Shown: positions 16,487 to 25,317 of the stretch, one piece after another | Numbering within the stretch: the first letter of the stretch is position 1 | Layout of the letters: every line of letters begins with the position of its first letter | Origin: Candidatus Epulonipiscium sp. | GTDB lineage: Bacteria; Bacillota; Clostridia; Lachnospirales; Defluviitaleaceae | Reading direction: 5' to 3' | Length of the DNA stretch: 52,019 nucleotides | NCBI GenBank assembly: GCA_012521395.1 | Contig: JAAYML010000058.1 | Span: 1 to 52,019, forward strand | Made by a program: the position numbers and the translations under genes | The notes under the pieces: model-generated | Databases searched by the model: none | Told to the model about the DNA's origin: nothing | What the model saw: only the letters and a program-made list of their open reading frames with translations

Positions 16487-16509
16487 ATGCGGCTATTGCC
16501 GCATTTATT
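16482..16509 (+). terminator. Hairpin overlapping the rpsA stop
   Basis: A perfect 12-bp stem AATAAATGCGGC with its complement (16482-16493 / 16498-16509) and a TATT loop begins at the rpsA stop codon. A T-run follows only after about 10 bases, so it may be a weak terminator or an mRNA-stabilising hairpin ahead of cheR. Confidence 0.55.
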
Positions 16510-16537
16510 AGCTTATCATTTTTTGCGGAGGTATAAA

Positions 16538-17320
16538 ATGATTGTAACTTATGAAGATTTTAAAAAAGAGATCTATCATATGTCTGGTATTGATTTGAAC
16601 TGTTATAAGGAACGGCAAATGAAAAGGCGGATAGATGCTTTAATTAAGAAAAATAATTATAATGACTATCATTCTTATGTACTGGCATTAAAAGATAATA
16701 AAGAACTATACAATGAATTTATCAATTATCTTACCATAAACGTCTCTCAATTTTTCAGGAACCCTTCACAATGGGAAGTGTTAGAAAAAGAAATCATTCC
16801 TTACTTGCTAAAATCCTCATCTGATTTAAAAATATGGAGCGCTGCCTGTTCAACAGGCGATGAACCTTATTCTTTAGTAATGTTATTATCTAAATTTATT
16901 CCCCTTTCAAAAATTAAAATCTTAGCGACGGATATTGATAAAGAAGCCCTCGAAAAGGCCAAGATGGGTCTTTACAACGATAAAAGCATAGAAGGAATGC
17001 CGAAGGAGTTTTTTAATAAATTTTTTAAGCCTGTAGGAGAGTTTTTTCAGATTTCTGAAGAAGTAAAAAAGTGTGTTACCTTTGAGCATCACAATTTATT
17101 AAGTGATAGATATCCTCAAAATTGTGATTTAATTGTATGTCGAAATGTTTTGATTTATTTCACAGAAGAAGCAAAAAATAATATTTATAAAAATTTTAAT
17201 AAGTCCTTAAAGATGGACGCTATTTTATTTGTCGGGAGTACTGAGCAAATTATTATGTCTCATCGTTATGGTTTTACGCCTGTTAAGTCCTTTTTTTATA
17301 AAAAAATAGCAGAATTATGA
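16538..17320 (+). CDS. CheR-type protein-glutamate O-methyltransferase
   Basis: CheR methylates glutamates of chemoreceptors using SAM. The 260-residue protein has the N-terminal CheR helical domain (about 1-75) and a Rossmann methyltransferase domain with SQFFRNPSQWEVL, the SAM-binding WSAACSTGDEPYSLVML, ATDID and DLIVCRNVLIYF motifs, all typical of CheR. The start ATG 16538 follows GCGGAGG. No cheB, receptor, cheA or cheW gene is near, so it is an orphan in this window; chemotaxis or another MCP-like receptor elsewhere is presumed. Confidence 0.9.
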   Translation: MIVTYEDFKKEIYHMSGIDLNCYKERQMKRRIDALIKKNNYNDYHSYVLALKDNKELYNEFINYLTINVSQFFRNPSQWEVLEKEIIPYLLKSSSDLKIWSAACSTGDEPYSLVMLLSKFIPLSKIKILATDIDKEALEKAKMGLYNDKSIEGMPKEFFNKFFKPVGEFFQISEEVKKCVTFEHHNLLSDRYPQNCDLIVCRNVLIYFTEEAKNNIYKNFNKSLKMDAILFVGSTEQIIMSHRYGFTPVKSFFYKKIAEL

Positions 17321-17345
17321 TTTTTAGCTGAGTTGGTGAAACACA

Positions 17346-18229
17346 ATGATTTATATCATTATTTCAATGATCATTTGGGGAAGTATTGGTTTATTTATCC
17401 GTTGGATTAATATGTCTTCTATTGAAATTGCTTTTTTAAGAGCGGGGATTGCCGCTTGTTTTCTCTTGTTTTATTCGTTTTTTTATAAAAAAATAGATAT
17501 GAAAAAGATAAAAGAAAATATCATTTTATTAATTTTGGCTGGCGCTGCGGTAGCTTTTAACTGGATTATGCTTTTTCAGGCTTACCGCTTTACCAGTATT
17601 GCTACGGCCACCATTTGTTATTATTTTGCACCGGTCATCGTTGTTTTGCTTTCTCCTTTTGTTTTAAAAGAAAAAATGACCCTGGTGAAAATTTTTTCTA
17701 TTTTTCTTTCTATGACGGGATTGTTTATAATGATGTATTATTCCCCTGAAAATGTGGGAAGAGGTTCTAATAATTTATTGGGAATTTTATTTGGCCTTTT
17801 AGCAGCTGTATTTTATGCTCTTGTTGTAGTTCTTACTAAAAAAATGAAGGATATAGAGTCTTTTGAGATTACCTGCATTGAAATTTTTGTTGCTGCTTTG
17901 GTTTTATTGCCTTTTGTTTTATATCATCCTCAACTACATATCAAAAATATTCAGACAGGAATTATTGTTTGCATTTTAGGTCTTATTCATACAGGTTTGG
18001 CTTATATACTTTGGCTTATATACTTTATTTTAAGGGAATAAGGCAGGTTAAGGCACAAAACGCAGCTTTACTGAGTTATATTGATCCTCTTTCGGCAATT
18101 TGTTTTAGTACGGTGTTTTTAGGTGAAATTCCTAATAAAGCACAAGTCATTGGTGCTCTGTTCATTTTTATGGCTTCATTTATTCATGAAATAAAGATAA
18201 AAAATCCACAAATTAAGCAAAAAGCTTAA
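17346..18229 (+). pseudogene. EamA/DMT family transporter, frame disrupted by a 14-bp duplication
   Basis: The first frame (17346-18041) encodes 231 residues of a drug/metabolite transporter of the EamA family, starting with IIWGSIGLFIRW and containing several membrane helices. It ends in an unrelated stop (LWLIYFILRE). A second frame, ending at 18229, carries the remaining family segment (YFKGIRQVKAQNAALLSYIDPLSA, then FLGEIPNKAQVIGA). The break coincides with an exact 14-bp tandem duplication (17996-18009 and 18010-18023). Deleting one copy gives the continuous sequence GLAYILYFKGIRQ and a protein of 289 residues, the normal length for ten-helix EamA proteins. The substrate is unknown. A sequencing artefact is possible. 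Confidence 0.85.
17996..18023 (+). repeat. 14-bp tandem duplication in the EamA gene
   Basis: TTTGGCTTATATAC occurs twice in direct succession (17996-18009, 18010-18023), followed by a further TTT. Fourteen bases shift the frame. Slipped-strand loss of one copy would restore the gene. Confidence 0.95.
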
Positions 18230-18244
18230 TTTGTGGATTTTTTT
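18201..18244. terminator. Bidirectional terminator between convergent genes
   Basis: An 18-bp perfect stem pairs 18201-18218 with 18224-18241 around an AAAAA loop (core ATCCACAAATTAAGC). An A-run precedes and a T-run follows, so it can act for the EamA gene (+) and for the convergent gene on the - strand. Confidence 0.85.
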
Positions 18245-19727
18245 AATGGTTTTTATGGTCGTGACTGTGATGGCAATGACAATTTTCATCATGGTCATGA
18301 TTACAGTCACAGTGATGATTATCAAAAAAGCCATAATAAGCCATAATTCTTCCAATGTTATCGACAATTCTGGCTTTATTTTTATCAGAAGACATATTAA
18401 CTGCATTGATTAAGTAGTCCATAAATTCATCTGAATTCATGGCAAGAGGTATAAGACCTAAGAAGTTTTGCATCCGTGCTTTTCTTAATGGATTTGTCAT
18501 GTTTTTAAATTCAGAATCCAGGTATTGAATAAATTTCTGTATATATTTTTCAAGTTCCTTATTGACTGACAAATCTTTTTGATTTTTAGTATTGTAAACT
18601 AAAGTATCCATTAAACGCTGGTTAAGATGAGAAAATATAAGCAGATGGTTTTCAAAGATATTTGACAATTCTTCATGGCTATCAATTTTTAAACTCTCAT
18701 TACTGAGGATATCTTTGATTTTACGATTTATTTTTAATAAATTGTTTTCAAGGATTCCTATATGTTGATTCATTAAATCCGGTAATGTTTCAATCAAAAT
18801 TTCTTTTTCATGGGGGTCAGTATCTTCGTTAAAGAGCGAAGAAGATGACAGGTAAAAATCCTTATAGGCCACATGCCTGTTGTATAGGCTTTCTAAATCA
18901 ACATTCTGAAGCATCAAAAGCACTGACATACAGTTAAAGATGTCATACAGGGAGAGGAGTAAATCGCCAAGATTCAGCAAATTGTCTTCGATGGATTCAA
19001 TTTCTTTTAATATACCTTCAATTTCATCTTTATTAGGTTTTTCTAAAGCTTTTTCTATACAATTTTCAATGGACATTGCAATATCCGGTAAAAAGTCATG
19101 ATATCCTTTAACATGCTTGCCATTAAATTGTTCTTTTAAGAATTCAAAAATATCTTTTAATCGTTCTTCGGGTTCATTAATCAGTAAAAGGCTTTTTTCT
19201 ACATATTCATAATACTTGTTTTTACTCACCCGGATAGGGATTGAACTTAGTAACTGACAAAGTACTGACTCTAAATCATCTGGACTGATAAATTCATTTA
19301 TAAATACAAAACAATCTTCATAGAAAAGGTTGAAATCTAAAGATTCTATATTATTATCTTTTGAAGACAGCAGATTGTTTTTGTCATTTAAAATCAGTGT
19401 GGCAATATTAAGTTCAGTATAGTAAGCATATAAAATTCTATACAATTTCTCTAATTTTTCCTTATAATTGATAATGGTTTCTATTTTTTTAAATTTTTCT
19501 TCGCCATTTTCTTTGAGGACATCTTCAAGATTTAAAAAAAGATTTATAGCATAGTTTGACATTTCATATAAATTTTCGTTAATATCATTAATATAAGTTA
19601 AGCTTTCATTTATATACAAATGGACAGAATGATTAAGAAGTTTTAAAAAGGCAAGGGGTACACTTTCTTTAAAAGAATTATTTAAAATAAGCTCTAAACT
19701 TTCTTTGCTATTATTGGTCAAAGTCAT
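18243..19727 (-). CDS. Uncharacterised helical protein with His/Cys-rich C-terminal tail
   Basis: I do not recognise this 494-residue protein. It is rich in Leu, Asn, Glu, Lys and Ile, lacks a signal peptide or clear membrane segment, and looks largely alpha-helical with possible coiled-coil stretches (for instance around LKEIESIEDNLLNLGDLL and ENNLLKINRKIKDIL). Residues near 415-465 (NPLRKARMQNFLGLIPLAMN) look more ordered. The last 26 residues hold about ten His and four Cys with Asp/Glu/Asn between them (pieces HHCDCNHDHD and CHCHHSHDH), a composition typical of metal-binding tails. The ATG has its AAGGAG site only about 2 bases away, so TTG at 19721 is an alternative start. It is divergent from an AraC-type response regulator, which may control it. 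Confidence 0.8.
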   Translation of the reverse strand: MTLTNNSKESLELILNNSFKESVPLAFLKLLNHSVHLYINESLTYINDINENLYEMSNYAINLFLNLEDVLKENGEEKFKKIETIINYKEKLEKLYRILYAYYTELNIATLILNDKNNLLSSKDNNIESLDFNLFYEDCFVFINEFISPDDLESVLCQLLSSIPIRVSKNKYYEYVEKSLLLINEPEERLKDIFEFLKEQFNGKHVKGYHDFLPDIAMSIENCIEKALEKPNKDEIEGILKEIESIEDNLLNLGDLLLSLYDIFNCMSVLLMLQNVDLESLYNRHVAYKDFYLSSSSLFNEDTDPHEKEILIETLPDLMNQHIGILENNLLKINRKIKDILSNESLKIDSHEELSNIFENHLLIFSHLNQRLMDTLVYNTKNQKDLSVNKELEKYIQKFIQYLDSEFKNMTNPLRKARMQNFLGLIPLAMNSDEFMDYLINAVNMSSDKNKARIVDNIGRIMAYYGFFDNHHCDCNHDHDENCHCHHSHDHKNH

Positions 19728-19823
19728 TCTCCTTTCATCTTTTGCACATCATTATAACATAAAATATTCTATAAGATTTACTGAATTTTTTATAGTTATA
19801 TCCGATATATAATTATATAATTA

Positions 19824-19857
19824 TACCTGAGTAAAAAATGGTACCCTTAATCAGGTA
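19824..19857. repeat. Inverted repeat before the response regulator gene
   Basis: TACCTGA (19824-19830) and TCAGGTA (19851-19857) flank a 20-base loop containing GGTACC, immediately upstream of the ribosome binding site ACGGAGGTG. It could be an operator or a 5'-UTR hairpin. The remaining 90 bases of this divergent gap are AT-rich with several TATAAT-like sequences; ATTATA at 19751-19756 is a possible -10 for the - strand gene. Confidence 0.4.
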
Positions 19858-19869
19858 CGGAGGTGTAAC

Positions 19870-21468
19870 ATGTATAAGGTATTATGTATTGATGAAGAAA
19901 AAAATCAAGTGAATAAAATTGTGAAAATGATAGTGGATTCAGGACTTGATTTTACAGTTTTAAAAACAGTAAGTACTAGAAAAGAAGCATTAGATTTTTT
20001 GGAGAAAAATCAATTAGATTTGATTGTTTCAGATATCAGGCTGCCAGACTATAATGGCTATCAGTTATTTAAGGATTTAAAGGAAAGCCATCCAGAAATT
20101 AAAATGATTCTTTATACATCTTACAATGAATACGAATATGTTCAGAAAGCTTTAGAAGAAGGTCTCATAGATTATATTTTCAAGCCTGTAAAAGAGCAGG
20201 AATTAAGGAGGAGCTTGATTAGAGCAAAACAACTTCTTGATGATATTTCAAGAAGATACGAAGAACAAAACAGGATATTGGCTAAGTTTGATGAATCTCT
20301 GCCTATTTTGCAAGACAGGTTTTTAACCAATTTAATTCATGGCTATCCGGAAAAAGAAAGTGACATACATAAGACTTTTGAATATTTTAATATCATGATT
20401 CCTCCTGGTTATACAGTGATGGTTTTAAAGATAGATTATTATGATAAGCTTTCATTAATTATGGAAGAAAAAGATAAGCATATGCTTATATTTTCTGCAT
20501 TATATAAGATTGAATCTATTTTGGAAGAATATAAAAATGGAATAGCCTTTATTAACCGACATGATGAAATTGTCATTATTTTAGGAGGAAAGCTTTCAAT
20601 TAACGAATCTATTACAATAGGGGAAAAAATAAGAAAATCAATTGAGACAGATTTAAAAATTACTTCAACCATTGGAATTGGTAAGATGTATAATGAAGCA
20701 AGAAAAATCAATATTTCTTATAAGCAGGCTAAGGCAGCCATAAGATATAATTATTATCTAGGCTTTAATTCAGTAATACATATTAATTATGTAGAACCCA
20801 CTAACATTATTACCTATGAATATCCCTTAAAGAAGGAAGAGTATCTGGTTTATGAGACGGTTATAGGCAATGAAAAAAGGGTTTTGGAACTATTAGAAGA
20901 TTTGTTTGCTGTTCTGAAGGCATGTCAGCCTCTTCCAGATAAATTATTACCGAAGATTATTTTAGATATTATTGTATCTATTAACCGTTATGCCAGTGAA
21001 CAGGGTATAAATATTGACAGCTTTTTTAGTGAAAACTTTTCTATGAAAGATGTATTAAAGCATAAGGAGCACAATGATGCTTTTAATTATTTATCAAACT
21101 TACTTCCAGCCATTTGTAAATATATTAAGGAAAAAAGGAAAAAGAATGAAGAAGCTATTTTAGTTAAAGCCAAGATGTATGTTGAAGAAAATTTCCTTAG
21201 CAATATTACACTTAATCAAACAGCCATGCATGTTCAAACCACTCCTGAAAATTTAAGTGTCATTTTGGCTGAAGCAGGATGTCGTTCCTTTTACGAATAT
21301 TGTACAAAGATTAGAATTGAAAAAGCTAAAAGTCTGCTGGAGGAAACCAATTTAAGTGATGAAGGTATTGCTTTAAAAATTGGTTATGAAGACAGAAACT
21401 ACTTTAGAAAAATTTTTGAACAAATGGAAGGTATGACAACCGATGAATATAGATTATTAAAAAAATAA
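19870..21468 (+). CDS. Response regulator, YesN/AraC type
   Basis: The 532-residue protein has an N-terminal receiver domain (about 1-120) with Asp8, the phosphorylation site Asp55 (VSDIRLPD), Thr83 and Lys105 (FKPVKEQ). A long middle region with GGDEF-like remnants follows (about 180-285), then a C-terminal AraC-type double helix-turn-helix (about 430-530, ending FRKIFEQMEGMTTDEYRLLKK). YesN-type regulators usually respond to a partner histidine kinase and control sugar uptake, but no kinase, ABC transporter or glycosidase cluster is adjacent, so its signal is unknown. It is divergent from the His/Cys-tailed protein and stands 169 bases before glgB. Confidence 0.9.
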   Translation: MYKVLCIDEEKNQVNKIVKMIVDSGLDFTVLKTVSTRKEALDFLEKNQLDLIVSDIRLPDYNGYQLFKDLKESHPEIKMILYTSYNEYEYVQKALEEGLIDYIFKPVKEQELRRSLIRAKQLLDDISRRYEEQNRILAKFDESLPILQDRFLTNLIHGYPEKESDIHKTFEYFNIMIPPGYTVMVLKIDYYDKLSLIMEEKDKHMLIFSALYKIESILEEYKNGIAFINRHDEIVIILGGKLSINESITIGEKIRKSIETDLKITSTIGIGKMYNEARKINISYKQAKAAIRYNYYLGFNSVIHINYVEPTNIITYEYPLKKEEYLVYETVIGNEKRVLELLEDLFAVLKACQPLPDKLLPKIILDIIVSINRYASEQGINIDSFFSENFSMKDVLKHKEHNDAFNYLSNLLPAICKYIKEKRKKNEEAILVKAKMYVEENFLSNITLNQTAMHVQTTPENLSVILAEAGCRSFYEYCTKIRIEKAKSLLEETNLSDEGIALKIGYEDRNYFRKIFEQMEGMTTDEYRLLKK

Positions 21469-21494
21469 ACCGAGGATTCTCGGTTTATTGGTTT
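21464..21494 (+). terminator. Terminator after the response regulator
   Basis: An 11-bp stem AATAAACCGAG with its complement (21464-21474 / 21479-21489), a 4-base loop GATT and a following T-rich run mark the end of the transcript. The stem includes the stop codon. Confidence 0.7.
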
Positions 21495-21637
21495 TTATAT
21501 CAATATTTATCAATGAAAAGTCCGTCTTCATTTATTGTTTATTATTTTAAAGCATGATAAAATAAACAAGACATTATAGAAAATTTAAAATAATGTGAGA
21601 AAGCATAGAAAATAATAGATTTATAATGGAGGGCAAT

Positions 21638-23848
21638 ATGAAGACGACAGTTAATGTAACAGAGATGTATGAAATTATTCATTCAGAACATAGAGATCCT
21701 CACCATATTTTAGGAATGCATGAAATTAGAATACAGAGAAAAAAGGCCATTGCCATAAGGGCGTTTATTCCCCAGGCTTTGAGTATAAAGGTTATTGAAG
21801 AAAACACAAATAAAAAATATGATATGGGAAAAATCCATGAAAGTGGCTTTTTTGAAATTGTCTTTTTAAATAAAAAAGAAAAGTTCAGGTACCAATTGGA
21901 AATTATGGATTATCATAATCATCAATGGACGATATACGATCCTTATGCTTTTAATCCGATTATATCAGATTTGGACCGATATCTTTTTAATCAAGGGACT
22001 CATTATAAAATTTATGAAAAATTAGGTTCCCATCCAATGACGGTTGATGGGGTAAAAGGTATATTATTTGCAGTATGGGCGCCTAATGCAAAACGCGTCA
22101 GTGTCGTTGGTTCTTTTAATGATTGGGATGGAAGAAGACATCCCATGAGGTGTTTAGGGGATAGTGGCATTTGGGAATTATTTATTCCAGGAGTTTTAGA
22201 AGGGGATTTATATAAATATGAAATTAAGACAAAAGAAAATCAGCTTTTATTAAAAACAGATCCTTATGGATTTTATACAGAATTAAGACCCAGTACGGCT
22301 TCTATTGTATACGATATTGATAAATATCAATGGCATGATGAAAAATGGATGAAGGAAAGGGCGCAAAAGGATCCCTTAAACCAGCCTCTTTCTATTTATG
22401 AGGTGCATTTGGGTTCGTGGATGCGGGTAGTAGAAGAAAATAACCGCTTTTTGACCTATCGGGAAGCAGCACATAAATTGGTTGCCTATGTAAAAGATAT
22501 GGGTTATACCCATATACAATTGATGCCCATTGAAGAACATCCTTATGATGGTTCATGGGGTTATCAGGTAACAGGCTATTATGCCCCGACAAGCCGTTAT
22601 GGTAAGCCGGAAGATTTTATGTATTTTGTTGATTACTGTCATCAAAACGGTATTGGCGTCATTCTGGATTGGGTTCCAGGACATTTTCCTAAAGATGCAC
22701 ATGGTTTGGCCCGTTTTGATGGAACAGCTTTATATGAACATGAAGATCCAAGAAAAGGAGAGCATCCAGACTGGGGAACCTTAATTTTTAATTATGGCCG
22801 TTATGAAGTTAAACTATTTTTAATTGCCAATGCGCTTTATTGGTTTGAGAAATATCATGTAGATGGCTTAAGAGTAGATGCTGTGGCTTCTATGCTTTAT
22901 TTGGATTATGGAAGAAGGGATGGGGACTGGATACCTAATTCCTATGGAGGCAATGAAAATTTAGAGGCGGTTGAATTTTTAAAGCATTTAAATTCCATTG
23001 TATATCAATATCATCCAGGCATCATGATGATTGCAGAAGAATCTACTGCATGGCCCAATGTATCAAGACCAACCGATATGGGAGGATTAGGCTTTGGTCT
23101 AAAATGGAATATGGGTTGGATGAATGATTTTCTAAGATATATTTCAAAAGATCCTATATATAGAAAATATCATCATAATGATTTAACCTTTGGACTGGTT
23201 TATGCCTATACAGAAAATTTCATACTTGTGCTTTCTCATGATGAAGTGGTTCACGGCAAGCACTCTATGATTGGTAAAATGCCTGGAGACTATTGGCAGA
23301 AGTTTGCCAATTTAAGAGTGGCATATGGCTTTATGTACGGGCATCCTGGTAAAAAATTATTATTTATGGGGGGAGAATTTGCCCAGTTTGATGAATGGAG
23401 TGAAGCAAGAAGTCTTGACTGGCACCTGTTACAATTTGATAAACATCGGGAAATGCAAGCCTATGTCAGAGATTTGAACAGACTTTATTTAAAAGAAACT
23501 GCCTTTTGGGAATCTGATTTTTCCTGGGAAGGCTTTGAATGGATTAATGGTCATGATGCGGAAAGTAGTATTATTTCTTTTATAAGAAAAGGGAAAGAAC
23601 CACAAAATTATTTGATTTTTGTTTGCAACTTTACGCCCGTTCCCCGCTATCAGCATAGAATCGGTGTTCCTGAAAAAGGAAAATATAAAGAAATATTCAA
23701 TAGTGATGCCAGTCAATATGGTGGCAGCAATGTTATTAATGAGCAGGAAATTGTATCTGAAAGTATAGAATGGGATGGCAGAGAAAACAGTATAGGATTA
23801 AAAGTGCCGCCTTTAGGTATGGTGGTTTTGAAAAGAGTGGATCTTTAA
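21638..23848 (+). CDS. glgB: 1,4-alpha-glucan branching enzyme
   Basis: GlgB adds alpha-1,6 branches to glycogen by cutting and re-attaching alpha-1,4 chains. The 736-residue protein has an extra N-terminal region and CBM48 domain (about 1-250, including [22 protein letters not shown]), a GH13 catalytic barrel with the nucleophile D414 (LRVDAV), the acid/base E467 (MMIAEES) and H534-D535 ([10 protein letters not shown]), and a C-terminal beta domain. ATG 21638 follows the GGAGG site at 21628-21632; the ATG at 21626 overlaps that site. No glgA, glgC, glgD or glgP lies nearby, which is unusual, as these often form one operon. The nearest regulator is the AraC-type gene upstream. Confidence 0.95.
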   Translation: MKTTVNVTEMYEIIHSEHRDPHHILGMHEIRIQRKKAIAIRAFIPQALSIKVIEENTNKKYDMGKIHESGFFEIVFLNKKEKFRYQLEIMDYHNHQWTIYDPYAFNPIISDLDRYLFNQGTHYKIYEKLGSHPMTVDGVKGILFAVWAPNAKRVSVVGSFNDWDGRRHPMRCLGDSGIWELFIPGVLEGDLYKYEIKTKENQLLLKTDPYGFYTELRPSTASIVYDIDKYQWHDEKWMKERAQKDPLNQPLSIYEVHLGSWMRVVEENNRFLTYREAAHKLVAYVKDMGYTHIQLMPIEEHPYDGSWGYQVTGYYAPTSRYGKPEDFMYFVDYCHQNGIGVILDWVPGHFPKDAHGLARFDGTALYEHEDPRKGEHPDWGTLIFNYGRYEVKLFLIANALYWFEKYHVDGLRVDAVASMLYLDYGRRDGDWIPNSYGGNENLEAVEFLKHLNSIVYQYHPGIMMIAEESTAWPNVSRPTDMGGLGFGLKWNMGWMNDFLRYISKDPIYRKYHHNDLTFGLVYAYTENFILVLSHDEVVHGKHSMIGKMPGDYWQKFANLRVAYGFMYGHPGKKLLFMGGEFAQFDEWSEARSLDWHLLQFDKHREMQAYVRDLNRLYLKETAFWESDFSWEGFEWINGHDAESSIISFIRKGKEPQNYLIFVCNFTPVPRYQHRIGVPEKGKYKEIFNSDASQYGGSNVINEQEIVSESIEWDGRENSIGLKVPPLGMVVLKRVDL

Positions 23849-23903
23849 TAGAAAAAGTATACCGATGTGATAAAATCGTCAATAAGACTTTCAGACCGTC
23901 GTT

Positions 23904-23930
23904 AAAGTCCGTCATGAGACGGACTTTTTT
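23904..23930 (+). terminator. Terminator after glgB
   Basis: A 10-bp stem AAAGTCCGTC/GACGGACTTT with loop ATGA (23904-23913 / 23918-23927) runs into TTTTTT. The rest of the 236-base gap before argJ holds only the argJ promoter region. Confidence 0.85.
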
Positions 23931-23989
23931 ATATGGCTACAGACTCTGTGAAAAACTTCAATTTTTTGAACCAGTAAATTAAAAAAGTA

Positions 23990-24024
23990 TTGCATAAAAT
24001 TACACAAGCATGTATAATTATTAA
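23990..24024 (+). promoter_or_regulatory. argJ promoter with paired ArgR-like boxes
   Basis: TTGCAT (23990-23995) and TATAAT (24013-24018) are spaced by 17 bases. Two imperfect ARG-box-like sequences cover them: TGCATAAAATTACA (23991-24004) and TGTATAATTATTAA (24011-24024). Each matches the consensus TGMATWWWWATKCA at about 12 of 14 positions. Their starts are 20 bases apart, close to two helical turns, as for ArgR/AhrC operators. The same arrangement is found ahead of argD. Confidence 0.65.
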
Positions 24025-24084
24025 TAATTATTTCAAGAAAGATTAGTAAAAGTCTTACTATTGTTTTTTGTGGGAGAGATGTCT

Positions 24085-25305
24085 ATGCAAATTATTGATG
24101 GTGGTGTGACCAGTCCAAAGGGCTTTATGGCCAATGGAAGCCATGTTGGAATTAAGAAAAAGAAAAAAGATTTATCCGTCATTTATACGGTATTTCCTGC
24201 AAAAGGCGCTGCGGCTTTTACAACCAATGTCGTAAAAGCGGCTCCTGTTTTATGGAATCAAAAAATTATCCATGAAAGAGGAAATATCCAGGCAATTGTG
24301 ATTAATAGTGGTAATGCCAATGCCTGTACTGGGGAGAAAGGTATGCAGGATGCAATGTTAATGGCAAAAACAGCTGCAGACGCTTTAAATCTGAAAACAG
24401 AAGAAGTTTTAGTGGCTTCTACCGGGGTTATTGGGGTACCTATGCCAATGGATATTATTTGTCCTGGTATTAAACAAACGATTGAAGGTTTAGGTGATTC
24501 AAGAGAAGCTGCCCTTATGGCTGCAGAAGCCATTATGACAACCGATACTTATCCAAAAGAAATAGCGGTTTCTTTTACAGTACAAGAGAAGACCGTTACA
24601 ATAGCTGGAATGGCTAAAGGTTCAGGAATGATTCATCCTAATATGGCCACCATGCTGTCGTTTATTACAACGGATTTAAATATTTCCTATGAATTATTGG
24701 ATAAAGCACTAAAAGAAAGTATTGCAGATTCTTATAATATGATTTCTGTAGATGGAGATACCAGTACCAATGACATGGTTATTGTTCTTGCTAATGGGGC
24801 TGCAGGCAATGACCTTATTGAAGAAGAAAACGAAGATTATGAAGTCTTTAAAAAGGCCCTTCATTATGTGAATTCCCATTTGGCAAAAGAAATCGTAAGA
24901 GATGGCGAAGGGGCCGGAAAATTTATTGAGGTTCAAGTAAAAGGGACTAAAACAAAAGAAGATGCCAGAATACTTGCCAAGTCCATTATTACATCTAATT
25001 TAGTAAAGACAGCCTTTTTTGGTGAAGACGCCAATTGGGGCAGGATTTTATGTGCCATGGGCTATTCAGGTGTCCAGTTTGATGTGAATCATGTAACCAT
25101 TGAGTTCAGGTCAAAAGCAGGAAAAATTACTTTAATGGAAAAAGGACTTCCTATCTTATTTGATGAAGAATTGGCCTTAAAGATTTTAAAAGAAAAGGAT
25201 ATCCAGGTTATTGCATGTCTTCAGGAAGGAGAGGAAGAAGCCACTGCCTGGGGCTGCGATTTAAGTTATGAATATGTTCGTATAAATGGGGATTACAGGA
25301 CATAG
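24085..25305 (+). CDS. argJ: Bifunctional glutamate N-acetyltransferase / amino-acid acetyltransferase
   Basis: ArgJ transfers the acetyl group from N-acetylornithine to glutamate and so recycles it in arginine synthesis. The 406-residue precursor cleaves itself before the catalytic Thr; the segment KGSGMIHPNMATMLSF with Thr189 is the conserved cleavage site. ATG 24085 is preferred, because the GGGAGA site (24071-24076) stands 8 bases before it; ATG 24079 is too close and TTG 24061 lies upstream of the site. argB follows after 12 bases. argC, which normally stands next to argJ, is not in the window. The promoter carries ArgR-like boxes. Confidence 0.94.
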   Translation: MQIIDGGVTSPKGFMANGSHVGIKKKKKDLSVIYTVFPAKGAAAFTTNVVKAAPVLWNQKIIHERGNIQAIVINSGNANACTGEKGMQDAMLMAKTAADALNLKTEEVLVASTGVIGVPMPMDIICPGIKQTIEGLGDSREAALMAAEAIMTTDTYPKEIAVSFTVQEKTVTIAGMAKGSGMIHPNMATMLSFITTDLNISYELLDKALKESIADSYNMISVDGDTSTNDMVIVLANGAAGNDLIEEENEDYEVFKKALHYVNSHLAKEIVRDGEGAGKFIEVQVKGTKTKEDARILAKSIITSNLVKTAFFGEDANWGRILCAMGYSGVQFDVNHVTIEFRSKAGKITLMEKGLPILFDEELALKILKEKDIQVIACLQEGEEEATAWGCDLSYEYVRINGDYRT

Positions 25306-25317
25306 AAAGGTGATAAA

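Noticed and set aside
18231-18413. A plus-strand 60-codon hydrophobic Val/Met/Ile-rich frame opposite the His-rich tail
   Set aside because: It is the antisense of the His/Asp codons (CAT/GAT read as ATG/ATC), which automatically gives Met/Ile/Val; it lacks a binding site.
23770-23982. A 70-codon plus-strand frame overlapping the end of glgB
   Set aside because: It is out of frame with glgB and runs through the terminator hairpin at 23904-23930; no ribosome binding site or recognisable motif.
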